A stretch of DNA of 61,577 nucleotides from Nocardia wallacei (GCF_029868745.1 NZ_JARWOP010000115.1:1-61577); one strand, 5' to 3'; counted from the stretch's first letter, positions 37,343 to 50,395 are shown. Translations and numbers: made by a program. The notes: generated by a model from the sequence alone, not told the origin.

Positions 37343-40300
37343 GTGTTCGCGACTCCGGCCGGAGTCGCGGACACGGCGGCGGCCGAGGAATTGGCCGGGC
37401 TCTGGCGGGCCGCGGCGCTCGGACTGGCCCGGCACGCCGTCGGCTCGGGTGCGGGTGGCCTGACGCCGTCCGACCTGCCGCTGGTGGAGCTGGCGCAGAA
37501 CGAGATCGAACACTTGGAGCGGCGCTATCCGGGACTGGTCGAGGTCTGGCCGCTGACCGCCATGCAGTCGGGGTTGCTGTTCCATCGCGCGCTGGCGGGC
37601 AAGGGGCCGGACTTCTACCACATGCAGGTGGTGTTCGGCCTGACCGGAACGGTGGACCCGGCCCGGATGCGCGCGGCCGGTCAGGGATTGCTCGACCGGT
37701 ATCCGAACCTGCGGGTCGGATTCGCCGAGGACGCCGCCGGTGTTCCGGTGCAGGTCGTCGTCCACCCGGTCGAATTGCCTTGGCGTGTCGTAGATTTGCG
37801 GGACTGCGACGAGGCGGAGGGCGCCGTGGCGCTGGATGCGCTCCTGGCCGAGGACCGGCACACGCAATTCGACGTGGCGACGCCGCCCCTGCTGCGACTG
37901 ACGTTGGTACTGACCGCCGACCGGCGCTCGGAATTGGTGTTCACCGCCCACCACATGCTGCTGGACGGCTGGTCACTGCCGCTGCTGATCCGAGATCTGC
38001 TGCGGCTCTACGGTTCCGGTGGTGACGCCGCGGCCCTGCCGCCGGTACCCGGCTATCGCGAATTCCTGGCCTGGCTGAGCCGATGGGATTCCGGCGCGGG
38101 CCTGCGGGCCTGGGCCGCGGAACTCGACGGCTTCGACGAACCCACGATGCTCGCCGGCGCCGCCGACGACGCCGCGCCCGCGGAGGTCGAGCAGGTCGAG
38201 GCGCCCCTGCCCGCGGCGACCGCGCAGGCGGTGAGCAGGCGGGCCGTCGAACTCGGGGTCACGGTGAACACGGTCGTGCAGGCGGCGTGGGGGATTCTGC
38301 TGGCCGCGTCGACGGGCCGCCGCGATGTGGTGGCCGGGACGACGGTCTCGGGCCGGCCACCCGCGATCGCGGGGGTCGATTCGATGGTCGGCCTGTTCAT
38401 CAATACCGTGCCCGTGCGCGTGCGGTTCGACCACGGCGACACCCTCGCCGACGTGCTGACCGATCTGCAGGCCCGGCAGGTTGCCCTGCTGGACCACCAT
38501 CATGTCGGGTTGAGCGATATCCACCGGGCCACCGGGCTGCACACGCTGTTCGACACGCTCATCGGCTTCGAGTCCTATCCCGTCGATTGGACCGGGATCG
38601 ACGCGGCCGTCACCGCCAGCGGACTCGGCCTCACCGATCTGCGTCCCACCGCGCCGACGCACTACCCGCTGACCGTCGTCGCCGGCGCCGCCCCCGACCT
38701 GACGCTTCGACTGGAATACCGCACCGATATGTTCGATCGCGCCACGATCGAGTCCGTCTCGCGGCGGCTGGTGCGGATATTCGAGCAGGTGGCCTCGAAC
38801 GCGACGGTGCCGGTGGGCTCGATCGACCTCCTCGGCGACGAGCGCGACCTGGTGCTGCGGCGGTGGAACGAGACCGCGCTGGACGTCCGGGACACCACGC
38901 TCCTCGGGTTGTTCGAGGCGCGGGTGGCCCGCACTCCGGACGCCGTAGCCGTCGTCTGTGGCGATACGGAGCTGACGTATCAGCAGCTCGATTCCCGGGC
39001 GGCCCGGCTGGCGCGAGTGCTGGTCGCGCGTGGCGTGGGACCCGACACGCTCGTGGCCGTGGCGCTGGGGAGATCCGTGGAGCTGCTGGTGGCGCTGGTG
39101 GCGGTGGTGCGGGCCGGTGGCGGCTACCTACCGGTCGATCCCGCCTATTCGGCGGATCGGGTGGCGTTCGTGCTCGCCGACGCCGATCCGGTCGTGATGG
39201 TGACCGACCGATCGACGGCGGACCGCTTGCCGCGCAACGCGATACCGCGCCTGTATCTGGACGAGGTCGGCGAGGCGGGCGGCCGCGATCGAACGGCGGC
39301 GGTGCGGCCGCGGAATCTGGCGTATGTCATCTACACCTCGGGTTCGACGGGTGTACCGAAAGGCGTTGGTATCACGCACCGTAACGTGGTGAATCTGGTT
39401 GCGCAGGCGTGGTCTGCGGGGCCGGGGGATCGGGTGCTGGCGCATTCGTCGGTGGCCTTCGACGCGTCCACGTATGAGATCTGGCCCGCGTTGTGCGGCG
39501 GCGCGACGCTGGTGCTGGCGGCCGCGGAACAGTCCGACCCCGCCGAGATCACCCGGCTGGTCGAGACCCTGTCGGTGACGAAGATGTTCGCTACGCCGCC
39601 GCTGTTGTCGGCGCTGGTCGAGTACGCGGAGTCGTTGGAGCGTCAGCCGTTCCGGAGTCTGACGCAGGTGAATACCGGCGCGGACACGCTGACCGGGGGA
39701 TTGGCCGCCGCGGTGAAAGCGGTGTGCGGCGGCGTCCGGGTCGACAATCTCTACGGTCCGACCGAGGCGACCGTCGATGTGACGGCGTTCAGCGTGCCCG
39801 ACGGCACGAAGGGCTCGGTGCCGATCGGCGCTCCGGTGGCCAATACCCGGGTGTACGTGCTGGATTCGTGGTTGCTGCCGGTCCCCGTCGGTGTCGCGGG
39901 CGAGCTGTATGTGGCCGGTGCGCAGGTAGCGCGGGGATATCTCGGTCGGGCGGCGTTGACGGCTGGTCGGTTCGTGGCTGATCCGTTCGATGTGGGTGGC
40001 CGGTTGTATCGCACGGGTGATGTGGTGCGGTGGAACGCGGTGGGGGAGTTGGAGTTCGTGGGCCGGGCCGATGATCAGGTGAAGATCCGTGGCTTCCGGG
40101 TCGAGCCGGGGGAGGTGGAAGCCGCACTCGCACAGCATCCTTCGGTATCGCGGGCCGCGGTCATCGCGGTGGACACCGGGACCGGCGGCAAACAGCTGGT
40201 GGGATACGTCGCCCCCGGCGTGGCCGGACTCGAGGGAACACGGCTGCGCGAGTTCGTCTCCCGGCGACTGCCGGAGTTCATGGTGCCGGCCGTCGTGATG

Positions 40301-43300
40301 GTGCTCGACTCGATTCCGTTGACCGCCAACGGCAAGGTGGATCGCAAGGCGCTGCCCGCTCCCGAGGCGGCGCCGTCGGCGCGCTACCGGGCGCCGGGCA
40401 CCGCCGAGGAGCGGGCGCTGGCCGCGGTGTTCGCCGAGGTGCTGGGAGTGGAGCGGGTCGGGGTCGACGACAGCTTCTTCGAATTGGGCGGGGACAGCAT
40501 TCGTTCCATCCAGGTGGTGTCGCGGGCGCGGGCGCTGGGCGTGGTGGTGAGCACGCGGGAGGTGTTCGAACGCCGGACGGTGGCGGCCTTGGCGGCCGTA
40601 GCCGATGGGCGCGCGGCGGATTCGGTGCTACGGGAACCGGCGGGCGCCGGAGTGGGCTGGATGCCGCTGCTGCCGGTGGCACGGTTCGTGCGGGAGCTGG
40701 GCGCCGGTTTCGACGGTTTCAATCAGACCATGGTGCTCGAGCTGCCGGCCGGCATCGACCGAGCGGGCCTGGTGGCGACGCTGACGGCGGTCCTCGACCG
40801 TCATGACGCGCTGCGGTCGCGGCTGGTCGACGACGAGCGCGGTCCGGGACTCGAGATCGCACCGCCCGGTTCGGTGGACGCCGGGATGTGGCTGCATCGC
40901 GTCGAGGTGAGTGAGGCTTCCCGTGCGGACGTGATCGCCGCGCAGCTGGAAGCCGCGGTCGGCCGGTTGGCTCCGGCGGCCGGAGTGATGATGCAGTTCG
41001 TGTGGTTCGACGCCGGTCCGGCAGAGGCGGGCCGGCTGGCGATCGTGGCGCATCACCTGGTGGTCGACGGTGTGTCGTGGCGAATCCTGTTGCCGGACTT
41101 GGCCGCCGCGTGGCAAGCGGTGGCGTCCGGAGCGCAGCCGGTGTTCGCTCCCGCGGGGACATCGATGCGGCGGTGGGCGCGCGGACTGGCCGACGAGTCG
41201 GTCCAGCCGCGTCGGGTGGCCGAACTCTCCTGGTGGCGTGGCGTTCTCGACGGACCCGATCCGATGCTGGGCGCGCGGCCGCTACGGCCGGACGTCGACG
41301 TCCTGGCCACCGTGCAGCATGTCGAGGTGCCGATTCCAATGGCCGAGACCGAGATCCTGGTGACGACCCTGCCCGCGGTCTTCCACGGTGGCGTCGAGGA
41401 CGGGCTGCTGGCGGCCCTGGCGGTGGCCCTCACGCGCTGGCGTCAAGCGCGCGGGGTCTCCGAGGAATTTGTCCTGCTCCGGCTGGAAGGCCATGGGCGC
41501 GAGGAGGATACCGTTGCGGGCGCCGAGCTGTCGGACACCGTCGGCTGGTTCACCAGCATGTACCCGGTGCGGCTGCGGGCCGCCGCGACGGCGTGGGATC
41601 GACTGTGCGCGGGCGGCGACGCCGCGGGCGACCTGGTCAAGTCGATCAAGGAGCAATTGCGGGCACTGCCGGACAAAGGCATCGGCTACGGGTTGCTGCG
41701 GTACCTGAACCCCGAGACGGCCGCCGTCCTGCGGCAGTTTCCGGACGCCCAGATCGGATTCAACTACCTCGGCCGGTTCACCTCGGCGGATCTGCTGCCG
41801 CAACGATCGCGGGGAGCGGGCTGGGCGCCCGCGGCCGACGCCGGACCGGTGATCACGCCGGTGGACCCCGCGTTGTCCGCGATGCCGGTGATGTCGGTGC
41901 TGGACATGAGCGCCATGGTGATCGACACCGACGCCGGTCCGGAGCTGCGGGCGGTGTTCGCCGCGCCCGCCGGGGTGCTGGCGGAGTCCGAGGTGCGGGA
42001 GCTGGCCGAGCTGTGGCGAAGCGCGGCACTGGGATTGGCACGCCACGCCGCGACGCCGGGCGCGGGTGGCTTGACGCCCGCGGACCTGCCGCTGGTGGAA
42101 TTGGAGCAGGCCGAGATCGAACTCCTGGAGCGACGCTATCCGGGACTGGTGGACGTGTGGTCGCCGACCTCGATGCAGTCGGGGCTGCTGTTCCATCACG
42201 GGCTGGCGGACACCGGCTTCGACGCCTATCACATGCAGGTGGTTTTCGGCCTGGCCGGGCAGGTCGATCCGGCCCGGCTGCGGGCGGCGGGTCAGGGCCT
42301 GCTCGACCGGTATCCGACACTGCGGGTGGGTTTCGCGGCCGACTCCCACGGCGCACCGGTTCAGGTGGTCGTCGACGGTGTCGAATTGCCTTGGAACGCA
42401 GTGGATCTGCGCGACCTGGACGAGGCCGGACGGGCGGGTGCGCTGCGGACATTGCTGGACGAGGATCGGAACGCGCGTTTCGATGTGACGACCCCGCCGC
42501 TGCTGCGGCTGACATTGGTGCGGACGGCCGAGCAGCGATCCGAACTGGTGGTCACCGCCCATCACGTCCTGTTGGACGGCTGGTCGCTGCCCCTGCTGAT
42601 CCGGGACCTGTTGCGGCTCTACGGTTCCCGTGGCGACGCCCACCGCCTGCCCGCCGCACCGGACTACCGGGAATTCCTGACGTGGCTGCACCGGCAGGAC
42701 CGCGACGCGGGCCTACAGGCATGGATGCGGGAGCTGGAGGGTGTCCACGAACCCACACTGCTCGCCGACAGTCTCGGAAAGCCCGGTGGCGCAGCGCCTT
42801 CCGAGGCAGCCGATGTCGACCGGGTCGAGGTGGAAGTGACCGCCGAGACGGTCTCGGCGCTGGGCCGCCGGGCCAAGGCGCTCGGGGTCACGGTGAACAC
42901 CGTCGTCCAGGCGGCGTGGGGGATGCTGCTGGCGGTGTCGACCGGTCGCCGCGACGTCATCGCGGGAGCGACCGTCTCGGGACGGCCGCCCGCGATTCCG
43001 GGCGTGGATTCGATGGTCGGATTGTTCATCAACACCGTGCCCGTGCGGATGCGATTCGATCCGCGTGACACCTTCGCCGCTGTGCTGAACGATCTGCAGG
43101 CCCGGCAGGCGGCCCTGCTGGACCATCATCATGTCGGATTGAGCGAGATACATCAGGGCGTGGGGTTGCCCGTCCTGTTCGACACGCTCATCGGATTCGA
43201 GTCCTATCCCATCGACCAGGACGGGATCGGCAGCGGCGCCGCCGACAGCGGCATCGCCCTCACGGGTGTGCGCTCCGATACGCCCTCGCACTACGCGGTC

Positions 43301-46300
43301 ACGCTGGTCGCCACCGCCGTCCCGGACGTGCGCCTGCATCTGGAATACCGCACCACCGTGTTCGATCGGTCCACGGTCGAGGCGATGGCGCGCAGGCTGG
43401 TGCGGATCTTCGAACAGCTGGCGGCGGACCCGAACGCCGCGTTGCGGTCGATCGATGTGCTCGACGCCGGCGAACGAGAAGCGGTGCTGCGCCGATGGAA
43501 CGAGACGAGCGCCGAGGTTCCCGGTGGCACCGTCGTCGCGCGGTTCCGGGAACAGGTCGCGGCGACGCCGGACGCGGTGGCCGTCGTGTGTGGTGACGTC
43601 GAGGTGACATATCGCGAACTCGACAGTCGCGCCGAGCTTCTCGCCCACGCCCTGACCGCGCACGGGGTGCGTGCGGACGCCGTGGTCGCCGTGGTGTTGC
43701 CGAGATCGGCGGAATTGATCGTGGCGCTGCTGGGCGTGCTGAAGGCCGGTGGCGGATATCTGCCCATCGATCCGGCCTACCCGTCCGATCGGCTGGCGTT
43801 CGTCCTCGCCGATGCCGACCCGGTGGTCGTCGTCACCGATCGGGTCAGCGCGAATGTGCTGCCCGACAATCCGATTCCCCGGCTGTGGCTCGACGCCGTG
43901 GACGCCGAACAGGGCTCCGGCGACGATCGAATCGTCACGGTGCGGCCGCAGAACCTGGCATATCTGATCTACACGTCCGGTTCCACGGGTGTGCCCAAAG
44001 GTGTCGCGGTCACCCACCGGAACGTGTCGGCATTCGCGGCCGCACCCGGGTGGCGGGGCGATGCGCACGACAGCGTGCTGATGCATTCCTCGGTGGCCTT
44101 CGACGCCTCCACCTACGAGATCTGGGTGCCGCTGCTCCGCGGCGGCCGGGTGGTCGTCGCACCGGCGGAGCACGCCGATATCGCGGCCCTGACCCGTGTG
44201 CTGACCACGCACGCGGTCACGGCGGCATTCTTCACCACCCGGCTGTTCGAAGTACTCGCCGACGACCACCCCGAGGCCCTCGCCGGGCTTCGCGAGGTGT
44301 GGACCGGTGGCGAGGACATGCCGCCGGAGGTGTTCCGGCGGGCGGTGCGGAGGTCTTCCGGGACGCGCGTCGTGCATGTGTACGGGCCGACCGAGACCAC
44401 GACTTTCGCCGTCCGCCGGTCGTTCGAGGCCTCGGAATCCGTCGCGGGCACAGCGGTGCCGATCGGGCGTCCGTTGGCGAATGTCCGTGCGTACGTGCTG
44501 GATTCGTGGTTACTGCCGGTTCCGGTGGGTGTGGCCGGTGAATTGTATGTGGCCGGTGCGCAATTGGCGCGTGGGTACCTGGGCCAGGCCGCGCTGACGG
44601 CTGCGCGGTTCGTGGCCGATCCGTTCGATGCGGGTGCTCGGTTGTATCGCACGGGTGATGTGGTGCGGTGGAACGCGGTCGGAGAGTTGGAGTTCGTCGG
44701 CCGGGCCGACGATCAGGTGAAGATCCGCGGTTTCCGGGTGGAGCCGGGCGAGGTGGAAGCCGCACTGGCGCAGCATCCCTCGGTGTCGCAGGCCGTCGTG
44801 ACAGCCCGCGATACCGGTTCCGCCGGCAAACAGCTGATCGCGTACGTGGTGGGCGACGGCCGTGTGCTCGACGGCGGGGATGTGCGTCGATGGGTGGCCG
44901 ACCGGCTGCCGGAATTCATGGTGCCGACCGTGGTCACGGTGATCGACTCGGTGCCGCTGACCGTGAACGGCAAGCTGGACCGCGCGGCGCTGCCACAGCC
45001 GGAGCTCGCCTCCTCGGCACGGTATCGAGCCCCCGGGGGCGAGCGCGAGCGGGTACTGGCGGAGTTGTTCGCCGAGGTGCTGGGCCTCGCCCAGGTGGGT
45101 GTGGACGACAGCTTCTTCGAACTGGGCGGGCACTCGCTGCTGGCGACTCGCCTGGTGAGTCGAATCCGTGCGGTGCTGGGCGTCGAGGTGTCGATCCGGA
45201 CGGTGTTCGACGCTCCGACGGTGGCGCAGTTGGCAACTCGGCTGGATGTGCACGCGCAGGTGCGCCCGGCAATGTCGGTGCGGGAGCGGCCGGACATCGT
45301 TCCGTTGTCGTTCGCGCAGCGGCGGCTCTGGTTCGTGCACCGGCTGGAGGGCCCCTCGGCTACGTACAACATTCCGTTGGCCGCTCGGCTGCGGGGCGTG
45401 TTCGATCCCGTGGCGTTCGAGGCGGCGGTGGGCGATATCGTCGCGCGGCACGAGAGTCTGCGGACGGTCTTCGCCGAGGTGGACGGTGTGCCTTCGCAGC
45501 GGGTGCTCGACGTCGCGGATCTCGAACTGCCGGTGACGGTTGCGCAGGTGGATTCCGGTGCGCTGGACGCGGCCGTGACCTCGGCGCTCGGGTACCGGTT
45601 CGATCTGTCGGCCGAAATTCCGATCCGCGCGACCGTCTTACGGTCCGGTTCCGGCGAGAGCGTGCTGGTACTGGTGATTCACCATATCGCCGGTGACGGC
45701 TGGTCGATGACGCCGCTGCTGCACGATCTGGCCGTCGCCTATACGGCACGGCTGCACGAACAGGCCCCGGAGTGGGAGCCGTTGCCGGTGCAATACGTGG
45801 ACTACACGCTGTGGCAACAGGATTGGCTGGGCTCGACCGCCGACCCCGACAGCATCGTCTCCCGTCAATTCGAGTATTGGCGGCGCGAACTCGACGGCAT
45901 GCCGGAGGAGTTGCCGCTACCGACCGACCGGCCGCGGCCGCGCGTGGCGTCCTATCGCGGGGATCTGGTCACGTTCGACATCGACGCGCGGACCAGAGCG
46001 GCGGTGGAGCGGCTGGCCGCCCGCGAAGGGGCGACGGTGTCGATGGCGCTCCAATCGGCGCTGGTCGTCCTGCTGTCCAAACTCGGTGCGGGAGAGGACA
46101 TTCCGATCGGCTCGCCGATCGCCGGGCGCACCGACGAGGCGGTCGCGGACCTGGTGGGATTCTTCGTCAATACCTGGGTGCTGCGCGCGCGGGTCACCGC
46201 GGCGGCGGCGTTCACCGAGATCCTGGGCCAGGTCCGGGCAAAGGCGTTGGCCGCGTACGAGAACCAGGACGCGCCGTTCGAACTGCTCGTCGAATTGCTC

Positions 46301-49300
46301 AACCCGGCCCGCTCGGCGGCGCGTCACCCGCTGTTCCAGGTGACGCTGGCCTTTCAGAACAACGCCCTGCCGACGGTCGCCCTGCCGGACGTCGAACTCC
46401 GGCCCTATCCGACGACCGTCTCGACCGCGCGATTCGACCTGTTCTTCAATATCGCCGACGCCCCGGCCGGTCACCCGTGGAGCGGTTTCGTCGAGTACGC
46501 GACCGAGTTGTTCGACCGGTCGACGGTCGAGGCGATGGTGGAGCGGCTGCTGCGGCTCCTGCGGCAGCTGGTGTCGCATCCGGATACGCCGGTCGGGGCG
46601 ATCGATGTGCTCCGCGACGACGAGCGCGAGCTGGTGTTGCGGCAGTGGAACGACACCACCGCCCCGGCCGCCGCGCAGGCGACTCTGATCGGCTTGTTCG
46701 AGGCCCAGGCCGCCCACACCCCCAGCGCGCTCGCGGTGGTCCACGGTGACGACGAGGTGACCTACGGCGAACTCGGTCGCCGCGCCGATGGGCTCGCGCG
46801 GATCTTGACATCGCGGGGCGTCGGCCCGGATACCGTGGTCGCGGTGGCCTTGCCGCGGTCGGTGGATCTGCTCACGGCGATGCTGGCCGTGCTGAAGGCC
46901 GGCGGCGGGTACCTGCCGATAGATCCTGCCTATCCCTCGGAGCGGCTGGCGTTCATCCTCGCCGACGCCCGTCCCGTGCTTGTCGTGACCGACTCCGTGA
47001 CCGGAAACATGTTGCCCGACAACGGATTGGCGCGCCTGCATATCGACGCGCCGGGCGCTGCCGACGGGGCGGCTCGCGGCCGGGACGTAGCGGTGCGGCC
47101 GGAGAATCTGGCGTACCTGATCTACACCTCGGGCTCGACCGGCGTTCCCAAAGGCGTCGAGGTGACGCATCGCAATGTGGCGAGCTTCGTAGCGCAGGCG
47201 GCGCGGCCCGGGAGTCCCGAGGATCGGATCCTGGTGCACTCGTCGGTGGCGTTCGATGCCTCGGCATATGAGATCTGGCCCGCCCTGTGCAGTGGCGGCG
47301 CGCTGGTGATCGCGGGTGAGCAGCGCTCGGATCCGGCGGAGATCGCGCGGTTGGTCGAGGCCCGCGCGGTGACGGCGATGTTCGCGACACCGCCCTTGCT
47401 GGCGGCGCTGCTCGACCATGTCGGGACGCGGTCGGGCAATCCGCTGCGGACGCTGAGCCGAATCCTGTCCGGCGGAGCCGAATTGACGGCGCGTATGGTG
47501 CGCGAGCTGACCGACGCATACCCGGATATCCGGGTCGCGAACGGTTACGGCCCCACCGAGACGACCGTGTACGTCACCCGGTACGACTGGCGGGAAGCCA
47601 TCGACGGAGCCGTTCCGATCGGCCGCCCGATCGGGAATGTCCGTGTGTACGTGCTGGATTCGGGGCTGGCGCCGGTCCCGGTCGGGGTGGCCGGGGAATT
47701 GTATGTGGCGGGCGCGCAATTGGCCCGCGGATACCACGATCGGGCCGGGGCCACGGCCGCGCGGTTCGTGGCGGATCCGTTCGGATCGGGCGGCCGGTTG
47801 TATCGCACCGGCGATATGGTGCGCTGGAATGCCGCGGGCGAGCTGGAATTCGTCGGCCGGGCCGACGATCAGGTGAAGATTCGTGGTTTCCGGGTCGAGA
47901 TCGGGGAAGTGGAAAACGCGCTCGCACAACATCCTTCGGTCTCGCAGGCCGTGGTGTTGGCGCGGGAAACCGGCCTCGGCGACAAACAGCTGGTCGGCTA
48001 CGTGGTCGCCGACAGATCCGGGCCGGTGGTCGGGCAGGACGAACTGGTCGGGCAGTGGCGGCAGGTGTACGACGACCTGTACGCGGGCGCCGAGGACGCC
48101 GGCGACGGCCCGGCGTTCGGCGCGGATTTCGGCGGGTGGAACAGCAGCTTCACCGGGGAGCCGATTCCGTCCGAGCAGATGCGCGAATGGCGGATGGCCA
48201 CCGTCGAACGCATTCGTGAGCTGACGCCACGCCGCGTGCTGGAGATAGGTGTGGGTTCGGGCCTGATACTGTCGCAGCTCGCGCCCGAATGCGAAGAGTA
48301 TTGGGCGACAGACTTTTCCGCGCCCACCATAGCCACGCTCCGGAGGCAGCTGGACGCGCTGGGAGTCGAATGGGGTGACCGCGTCATCCCGAGCGTGCGG
48401 GCCGCCGACGATACCGACGGCCTGCCCGAAGGCTACTTCGACACCGTGGTGCTGAACTCGGTGATCCAGTATTTCCCCGGCGAGGGTTATCTCCGCACGG
48501 TCCTCGAACGCCTGGAAAGACTGCTGGCCCCCGGCGGCGCGGTCTTCCTCGGCGACGTGCGCAATGCGGCGTTGCTGGCGGAGTTCGCCACCGCGGTGCA
48601 ACTCGCGCGCACCGGCGACACCGATCCCGCGGCGGTCGGCGCCCGGGTGCGCCGGGATATCGCGGCCGAACAGGAACTGTTGCTGGCGCCCGAATACTTC
48701 GTGGGATTGTGCCGCGCCGCAACCGGTTTCGACGCCGTCGATATCCAGCTTCAGCGGGGCTACGCGGTCAACGAGCTGACCCGGTATCGCTACGATGTGG
48801 TCCTGCGCAAATCGGCCACGGCCAGGCTCTCGGTGGCCGACCTGCCGACCATCGAATTCCGCGACCGTGATCGGTTGCGCACGCTCCTGGAGGCGCCGCG
48901 GTCCGGCGGAATTCGTGTCACCGGTATTCCGCATATCGGCTTGATCGACCAGGTCGGCGCGACACGCAGCATCGGGGATGGCCTGCCCGTCATCCCCGCC
49001 GGAACCCTCGCCGTCGATTTCGAAGGTGTCCTCGACGACGGCCGGCGGGCGGATACGGCACTGCTGCCGGAGGATCTGCACGCGCTGGGACAGCGGTTCG
49101 GCTACCGCACGGCGGTGACCTGGTCGGCCGACAAGGGCCGGATGGACGCGATCTTCCTCGACATCGCGACCACCGAAGACCGGCCGCTGACGGATATCTA
49201 CCTGCCGCCGGACGCGGTGGGTGACGATCTCACCGCCTACGCCAACAATCCGCGCGCCGGTCTGCTGGCCGCCGATGTGCGCCGGTGGGCAGGCGAGCGC

Positions 49301-50395
49301 CTCCCCGAATTCATGGTGCCCGCGGTGGTCATGGTGATCGAGTCGCTGCCACTGACCGCGAGCGGAAAACCGGACCGCAAGGCGCTGCCGGACCCCGAAT
49401 TCGCCTCCGCGAACGAATATCGGCCGCCGGGCACCGAGCGAGAGCGGGTGCTGGCCGGGTTGTTCGCCGAGATCCTGGGCATCGACCGGGTCGGCATCGA
49501 CGACGACTTCTTCGCGCTGGGCGGGCATTCCCTGCTGGCGACCCGCCTCACCAGCCGAATTCGGGTGACACTGGGGGCGAATGTGCCGGTCCGATTGATA
49601 TTCGACGCGCCGACGGTCGCCCGATTGGCGGCCCGGCTCGAGGACGGCACGGAATTCGGCACGGATTTCGACCCGGTGCTGGTGCTGAAGGACTCCGGGA
49701 CCCGGGAACCGCTGTGGTGCCTGCCGCCCGGCGGTGGTCTCGGCTGGTTCTATCAGCAACTCGGACCGCACCTGCCCGACCGGCCGATCCATGCGGTCCA
49801 ATCCCGCGGGCTCGACGGCGGGGCGATGGCCACCTCGTTCGAGGAAATGATCGACGACTACGCCGACCGAATCCGCACAGTGCAGAAAGAGGGACCGTAC
49901 TTCCTGCTGGGGTGGTCCTACGGCGGCATCGTCGCCCACGCGCTGGCGCAGCGACTCACCGAGCGCGGAATGCCGATCGGATTCCTGGGGGTCGTCGACA
50001 GCAAGCCGCCCGTGCCCGCGGTCGATCAGCCGGACGTCTCGGAACAGGACGCCTTGGCCAGCCTGCGGGAGTGGATGGCCGACAGATTCGGTGAGCACCT
50101 CGAGGCGCCGGTCGTGCAGGAACTGGCGCAGCGCGCGGCGCGGGTCCTCATCAACAGCAGCACATTGCTGGAAGGCTACGTCGCACCAATCTACGACGGT
50201 GATCTCACGATATTCGGCGCCGCACTGGACGCCGAGGGTGATCCACTTCCCGATTTCGCGGACGACCTCGAACAAGCCTGGCGCCCGCACATCGGCGGAC
50301 GGGTGCGCGTGCTCGAAGTGCACTGCGCCCACGGCGATTTCGACCGTCCCGAGAATATGAGCACGGTGGGGCGTCTGCTGAACGACCTCTTGTGA
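37343..50395 (+). CDS. Nonribosomal peptide synthetase 3 (modules 7-9) with thioesterase
   Basis: Up to 4350 residues from GTG 37343, which has no convincing ribosome binding site. The first ~35 residues are the missing end of the module 6 epimerase, so this may not be a true start. Order: C7 of D-accepting type ([16 protein letters not shown] at 203), A7 508-1000, T7 Ser1052 (GGDS), E7 (HHLVVDG at 1237), C8 D-accepting (HHVLLDG at 1740), A8 2052-2545, T8 Ser2598, C9 (HHIAGDG at 2780), A9 3102-4010 with an N-methyltransferase (LEIGVGSG near 3633), T9 Ser4063, and a type I thioesterase (GWSYGG, Ser4192; His in VHCAHGDF near the end). The thioesterase releases the finished chain. Confidence 0.9.
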   Translation: MFATPAGVADTAAAEELAGLWRAAALGLARHAVGSGAGGLTPSDLPLVELAQNEIEHLERRYPGLVEVWPLTAMQSGLLFHRALAGKGPDFYHMQVVFGLTGTVDPARMRAAGQGLLDRYPNLRVGFAEDAAGVPVQVVVHPVELPWRVVDLRDCDEAEGAVALDALLAEDRHTQFDVATPPLLRLTLVLTADRRSELVFTAHHMLLDGWSLPLLIRDLLRLYGSGGDAAALPPVPGYREFLAWLSRWDSGAGLRAWAAELDGFDEPTMLAGAADDAAPAEVEQVEAPLPAATAQAVSRRAVELGVTVNTVVQAAWGILLAASTGRRDVVAGTTVSGRPPAIAGVDSMVGLFINTVPVRVRFDHGDTLADVLTDLQARQVALLDHHHVGLSDIHRATGLHTLFDTLIGFESYPVDWTGIDAAVTASGLGLTDLRPTAPTHYPLTVVAGAAPDLTLRLEYRTDMFDRATIESVSRRLVRIFEQVASNATVPVGSIDLLGDERDLVLRRWNETALDVRDTTLLGLFEARVARTPDAVAVVCGDTELTYQQLDSRAARLARVLVARGVGPDTLVAVALGRSVELLVALVAVVRAGGGYLPVDPAYSADRVAFVLADADPVVMVTDRSTADRLPRNAIPRLYLDEVGEAGGRDRTAAVRPRNLAYVIYTSGSTGVPKGVGITHRNVVNLVAQAWSAGPGDRVLAHSSVAFDASTYEIWPALCGGATLVLAAAEQSDPAEITRLVETLSVTKMFATPPLLSALVEYAESLERQPFRSLTQVNTGADTLTGGLAAAVKAVCGGVRVDNLYGPTEATVDVTAFSVPDGTKGSVPIGAPVANTRVYVLDSWLLPVPVGVAGELYVAGAQVARGYLGRAALTAGRFVADPFDVGGRLYRTGDVVRWNAVGELEFVGRADDQVKIRGFRVEPGEVEAALAQHPSVSRAAVIAVDTGTGGKQLVGYVAPGVAGLEGTRLREFVSRRLPEFMVPAVVMVLDSIPLTANGKVDRKALPAPEAAPSARYRAPGTAEERALAAVFAEVLGVERVGVDDSFFELGGDSIRSIQVVSRARALGVVVSTREVFERRTVAALAAVADGRAADSVLREPAGAGVGWMPLLPVARFVRELGAGFDGFNQTMVLELPAGIDRAGLVATLTAVLDRHDALRSRLVDDERGPGLEIAPPGSVDAGMWLHRVEVSEASRADVIAAQLEAAVGRLAPAAGVMMQFVWFDAGPAEAGRLAIVAHHLVVDGVSWRILLPDLAAAWQAVASGAQPVFAPAGTSMRRWARGLADESVQPRRVAELSWWRGVLDGPDPMLGARPLRPDVDVLATVQHVEVPIPMAETEILVTTLPAVFHGGVEDGLLAALAVALTRWRQARGVSEEFVLLRLEGHGREEDTVAGAELSDTVGWFTSMYPVRLRAAATAWDRLCAGGDAAGDLVKSIKEQLRALPDKGIGYGLLRYLNPETAAVLRQFPDAQIGFNYLGRFTSADLLPQRSRGAGWAPAADAGPVITPVDPALSAMPVMSVLDMSAMVIDTDAGPELRAVFAAPAGVLAESEVRELAELWRSAALGLARHAATPGAGGLTPADLPLVELEQAEIELLERRYPGLVDVWSPTSMQSGLLFHHGLADTGFDAYHMQVVFGLAGQVDPARLRAAGQGLLDRYPTLRVGFAADSHGAPVQVVVDGVELPWNAVDLRDLDEAGRAGALRTLLDEDRNARFDVTTPPLLRLTLVRTAEQRSELVVTAHHVLLDGWSLPLLIRDLLRLYGSRGDAHRLPAAPDYREFLTWLHRQDRDAGLQAWMRELEGVHEPTLLADSLGKPGGAAPSEAADVDRVEVEVTAETVSALGRRAKALGVTVNTVVQAAWGMLLAVSTGRRDVIAGATVSGRPPAIPGVDSMVGLFINTVPVRMRFDPRDTFAAVLNDLQARQAALLDHHHVGLSEIHQGVGLPVLFDTLIGFESYPIDQDGIGSGAADSGIALTGVRSDTPSHYAVTLVATAVPDVRLHLEYRTTVFDRSTVEAMARRLVRIFEQLAADPNAALRSIDVLDAGEREAVLRRWNETSAEVPGGTVVARFREQVAATPDAVAVVCGDVEVTYRELDSRAELLAHALTAHGVRADAVVAVVLPRSAELIVALLGVLKAGGGYLPIDPAYPSDRLAFVLADADPVVVVTDRVSANVLPDNPIPRLWLDAVDAEQGSGDDRIVTVRPQNLAYLIYTSGSTGVPKGVAVTHRNVSAFAAAPGWRGDAHDSVLMHSSVAFDASTYEIWVPLLRGGRVVVAPAEHADIAALTRVLTTHAVTAAFFTTRLFEVLADDHPEALAGLREVWTGGEDMPPEVFRRAVRRSSGTRVVHVYGPTETTTFAVRRSFEASESVAGTAVPIGRPLANVRAYVLDSWLLPVPVGVAGELYVAGAQLARGYLGQAALTAARFVADPFDAGARLYRTGDVVRWNAVGELEFVGRADDQVKIRGFRVEPGEVEAALAQHPSVSQAVVTARDTGSAGKQLIAYVVGDGRVLDGGDVRRWVADRLPEFMVPTVVTVIDSVPLTVNGKLDRAALPQPELASSARYRAPGGERERVLAELFAEVLGLAQVGVDDSFFELGGHSLLATRLVSRIRAVLGVEVSIRTVFDAPTVAQLATRLDVHAQVRPAMSVRERPDIVPLSFAQRRLWFVHRLEGPSATYNIPLAARLRGVFDPVAFEAAVGDIVARHESLRTVFAEVDGVPSQRVLDVADLELPVTVAQVDSGALDAAVTSALGYRFDLSAEIPIRATVLRSGSGESVLVLVIHHIAGDGWSMTPLLHDLAVAYTARLHEQAPEWEPLPVQYVDYTLWQQDWLGSTADPDSIVSRQFEYWRRELDGMPEELPLPTDRPRPRVASYRGDLVTFDIDARTRAAVERLAAREGATVSMALQSALVVLLSKLGAGEDIPIGSPIAGRTDEAVADLVGFFVNTWVLRARVTAAAAFTEILGQVRAKALAAYENQDAPFELLVELLNPARSAARHPLFQVTLAFQNNALPTVALPDVELRPYPTTVSTARFDLFFNIADAPAGHPWSGFVEYATELFDRSTVEAMVERLLRLLRQLVSHPDTPVGAIDVLRDDERELVLRQWNDTTAPAAAQATLIGLFEAQAAHTPSALAVVHGDDEVTYGELGRRADGLARILTSRGVGPDTVVAVALPRSVDLLTAMLAVLKAGGGYLPIDPAYPSERLAFILADARPVLVVTDSVTGNMLPDNGLARLHIDAPGAADGAARGRDVAVRPENLAYLIYTSGSTGVPKGVEVTHRNVASFVAQAARPGSPEDRILVHSSVAFDASAYEIWPALCSGGALVIAGEQRSDPAEIARLVEARAVTAMFATPPLLAALLDHVGTRSGNPLRTLSRILSGGAELTARMVRELTDAYPDIRVANGYGPTETTVYVTRYDWREAIDGAVPIGRPIGNVRVYVLDSGLAPVPVGVAGELYVAGAQLARGYHDRAGATAARFVADPFGSGGRLYRTGDMVRWNAAGELEFVGRADDQVKIRGFRVEIGEVENALAQHPSVSQAVVLARETGLGDKQLVGYVVADRSGPVVGQDELVGQWRQVYDDLYAGAEDAGDGPAFGADFGGWNSSFTGEPIPSEQMREWRMATVERIRELTPRRVLEIGVGSGLILSQLAPECEEYWATDFSAPTIATLRRQLDALGVEWGDRVIPSVRAADDTDGLPEGYFDTVVLNSVIQYFPGEGYLRTVLERLERLLAPGGAVFLGDVRNAALLAEFATAVQLARTGDTDPAAVGARVRRDIAAEQELLLAPEYFVGLCRAATGFDAVDIQLQRGYAVNELTRYRYDVVLRKSATARLSVADLPTIEFRDRDRLRTLLEAPRSGGIRVTGIPHIGLIDQVGATRSIGDGLPVIPAGTLAVDFEGVLDDGRRADTALLPEDLHALGQRFGYRTAVTWSADKGRMDAIFLDIATTEDRPLTDIYLPPDAVGDDLTAYANNPRAGLLAADVRRWAGERLPEFMVPAVVMVIESLPLTASGKPDRKALPDPEFASANEYRPPGTERERVLAGLFAEILGIDRVGIDDDFFALGGHSLLATRLTSRIRVTLGANVPVRLIFDAPTVARLAARLEDGTEFGTDFDPVLVLKDSGTREPLWCLPPGGGLGWFYQQLGPHLPDRPIHAVQSRGLDGGAMATSFEEMIDDYADRIRTVQKEGPYFLLGWSYGGIVAHALAQRLTERGMPIGFLGVVDSKPPVPAVDQPDVSEQDALASLREWMADRFGEHLEAPVVQELAQRAARVLINSSTLLEGYVAPIYDGDLTIFGAALDAEGDPLPDFADDLEQAWRPHIGGRVRVLEVHCAHGDFDRPENMSTVGRLLNDLL
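37460..42065 (+). other. NRPS module 7: DCL C - A - T - E
   Basis: The condensation domain belongs to the class found after epimerases ([11 protein letters not shown] near the start, HHMLLDG). Adenylation signature DAYFNGLVDK, identical to module 5. Carrier Ser1052 in GGDSIRS is followed by a complete epimerisation domain (HHLVVDG, EGHGRE, VGWFTS, GFNYLGR, then [17 protein letters not shown]). Residue 7 is predicted to be D. Confidence 0.82.
42066..45249 (+). other. NRPS module 8: DCL C - A - T
   Basis: D-accepting condensation domain ([17 protein letters not shown]), consistent with the epimerase before it. The adenylation domain gives DAYFWGVTFK by my alignment and differs from modules 5-7 throughout its second half ([28 protein letters not shown]). 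An aliphatic residue is plausible, but I cannot confirm it. Carrier Ser2598 in GGHS. Confidence 0.75.
45250..50395 (+). other. NRPS module 9: C - A - N-methyltransferase - T - TE
   Basis: Condensation domain HHIAGDG, adenylation signature DAYFLGGVYK by my alignment, inserted N-methyltransferase ([17 protein letters not shown]), carrier Ser4063, and C-terminal thioesterase (about residues 4105-4350) with GWSYGG. This is the final module: residue 9 should be N-methylated, and the chain is released by hydrolysis or by cyclisation, for instance onto the Thr1 hydroxyl. The cyclisation is inference. Confidence 0.82.

Noticed and set aside
45917..50332. Very long reverse-strand open frame (about 1470 codons) antisense to synthetase 3
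   Set aside because: High-GC genes leave the opposite strand open. The translation is rich in Arg, Gly and His with no domain, and the + strand has unmistakable NRPS domains throughout.
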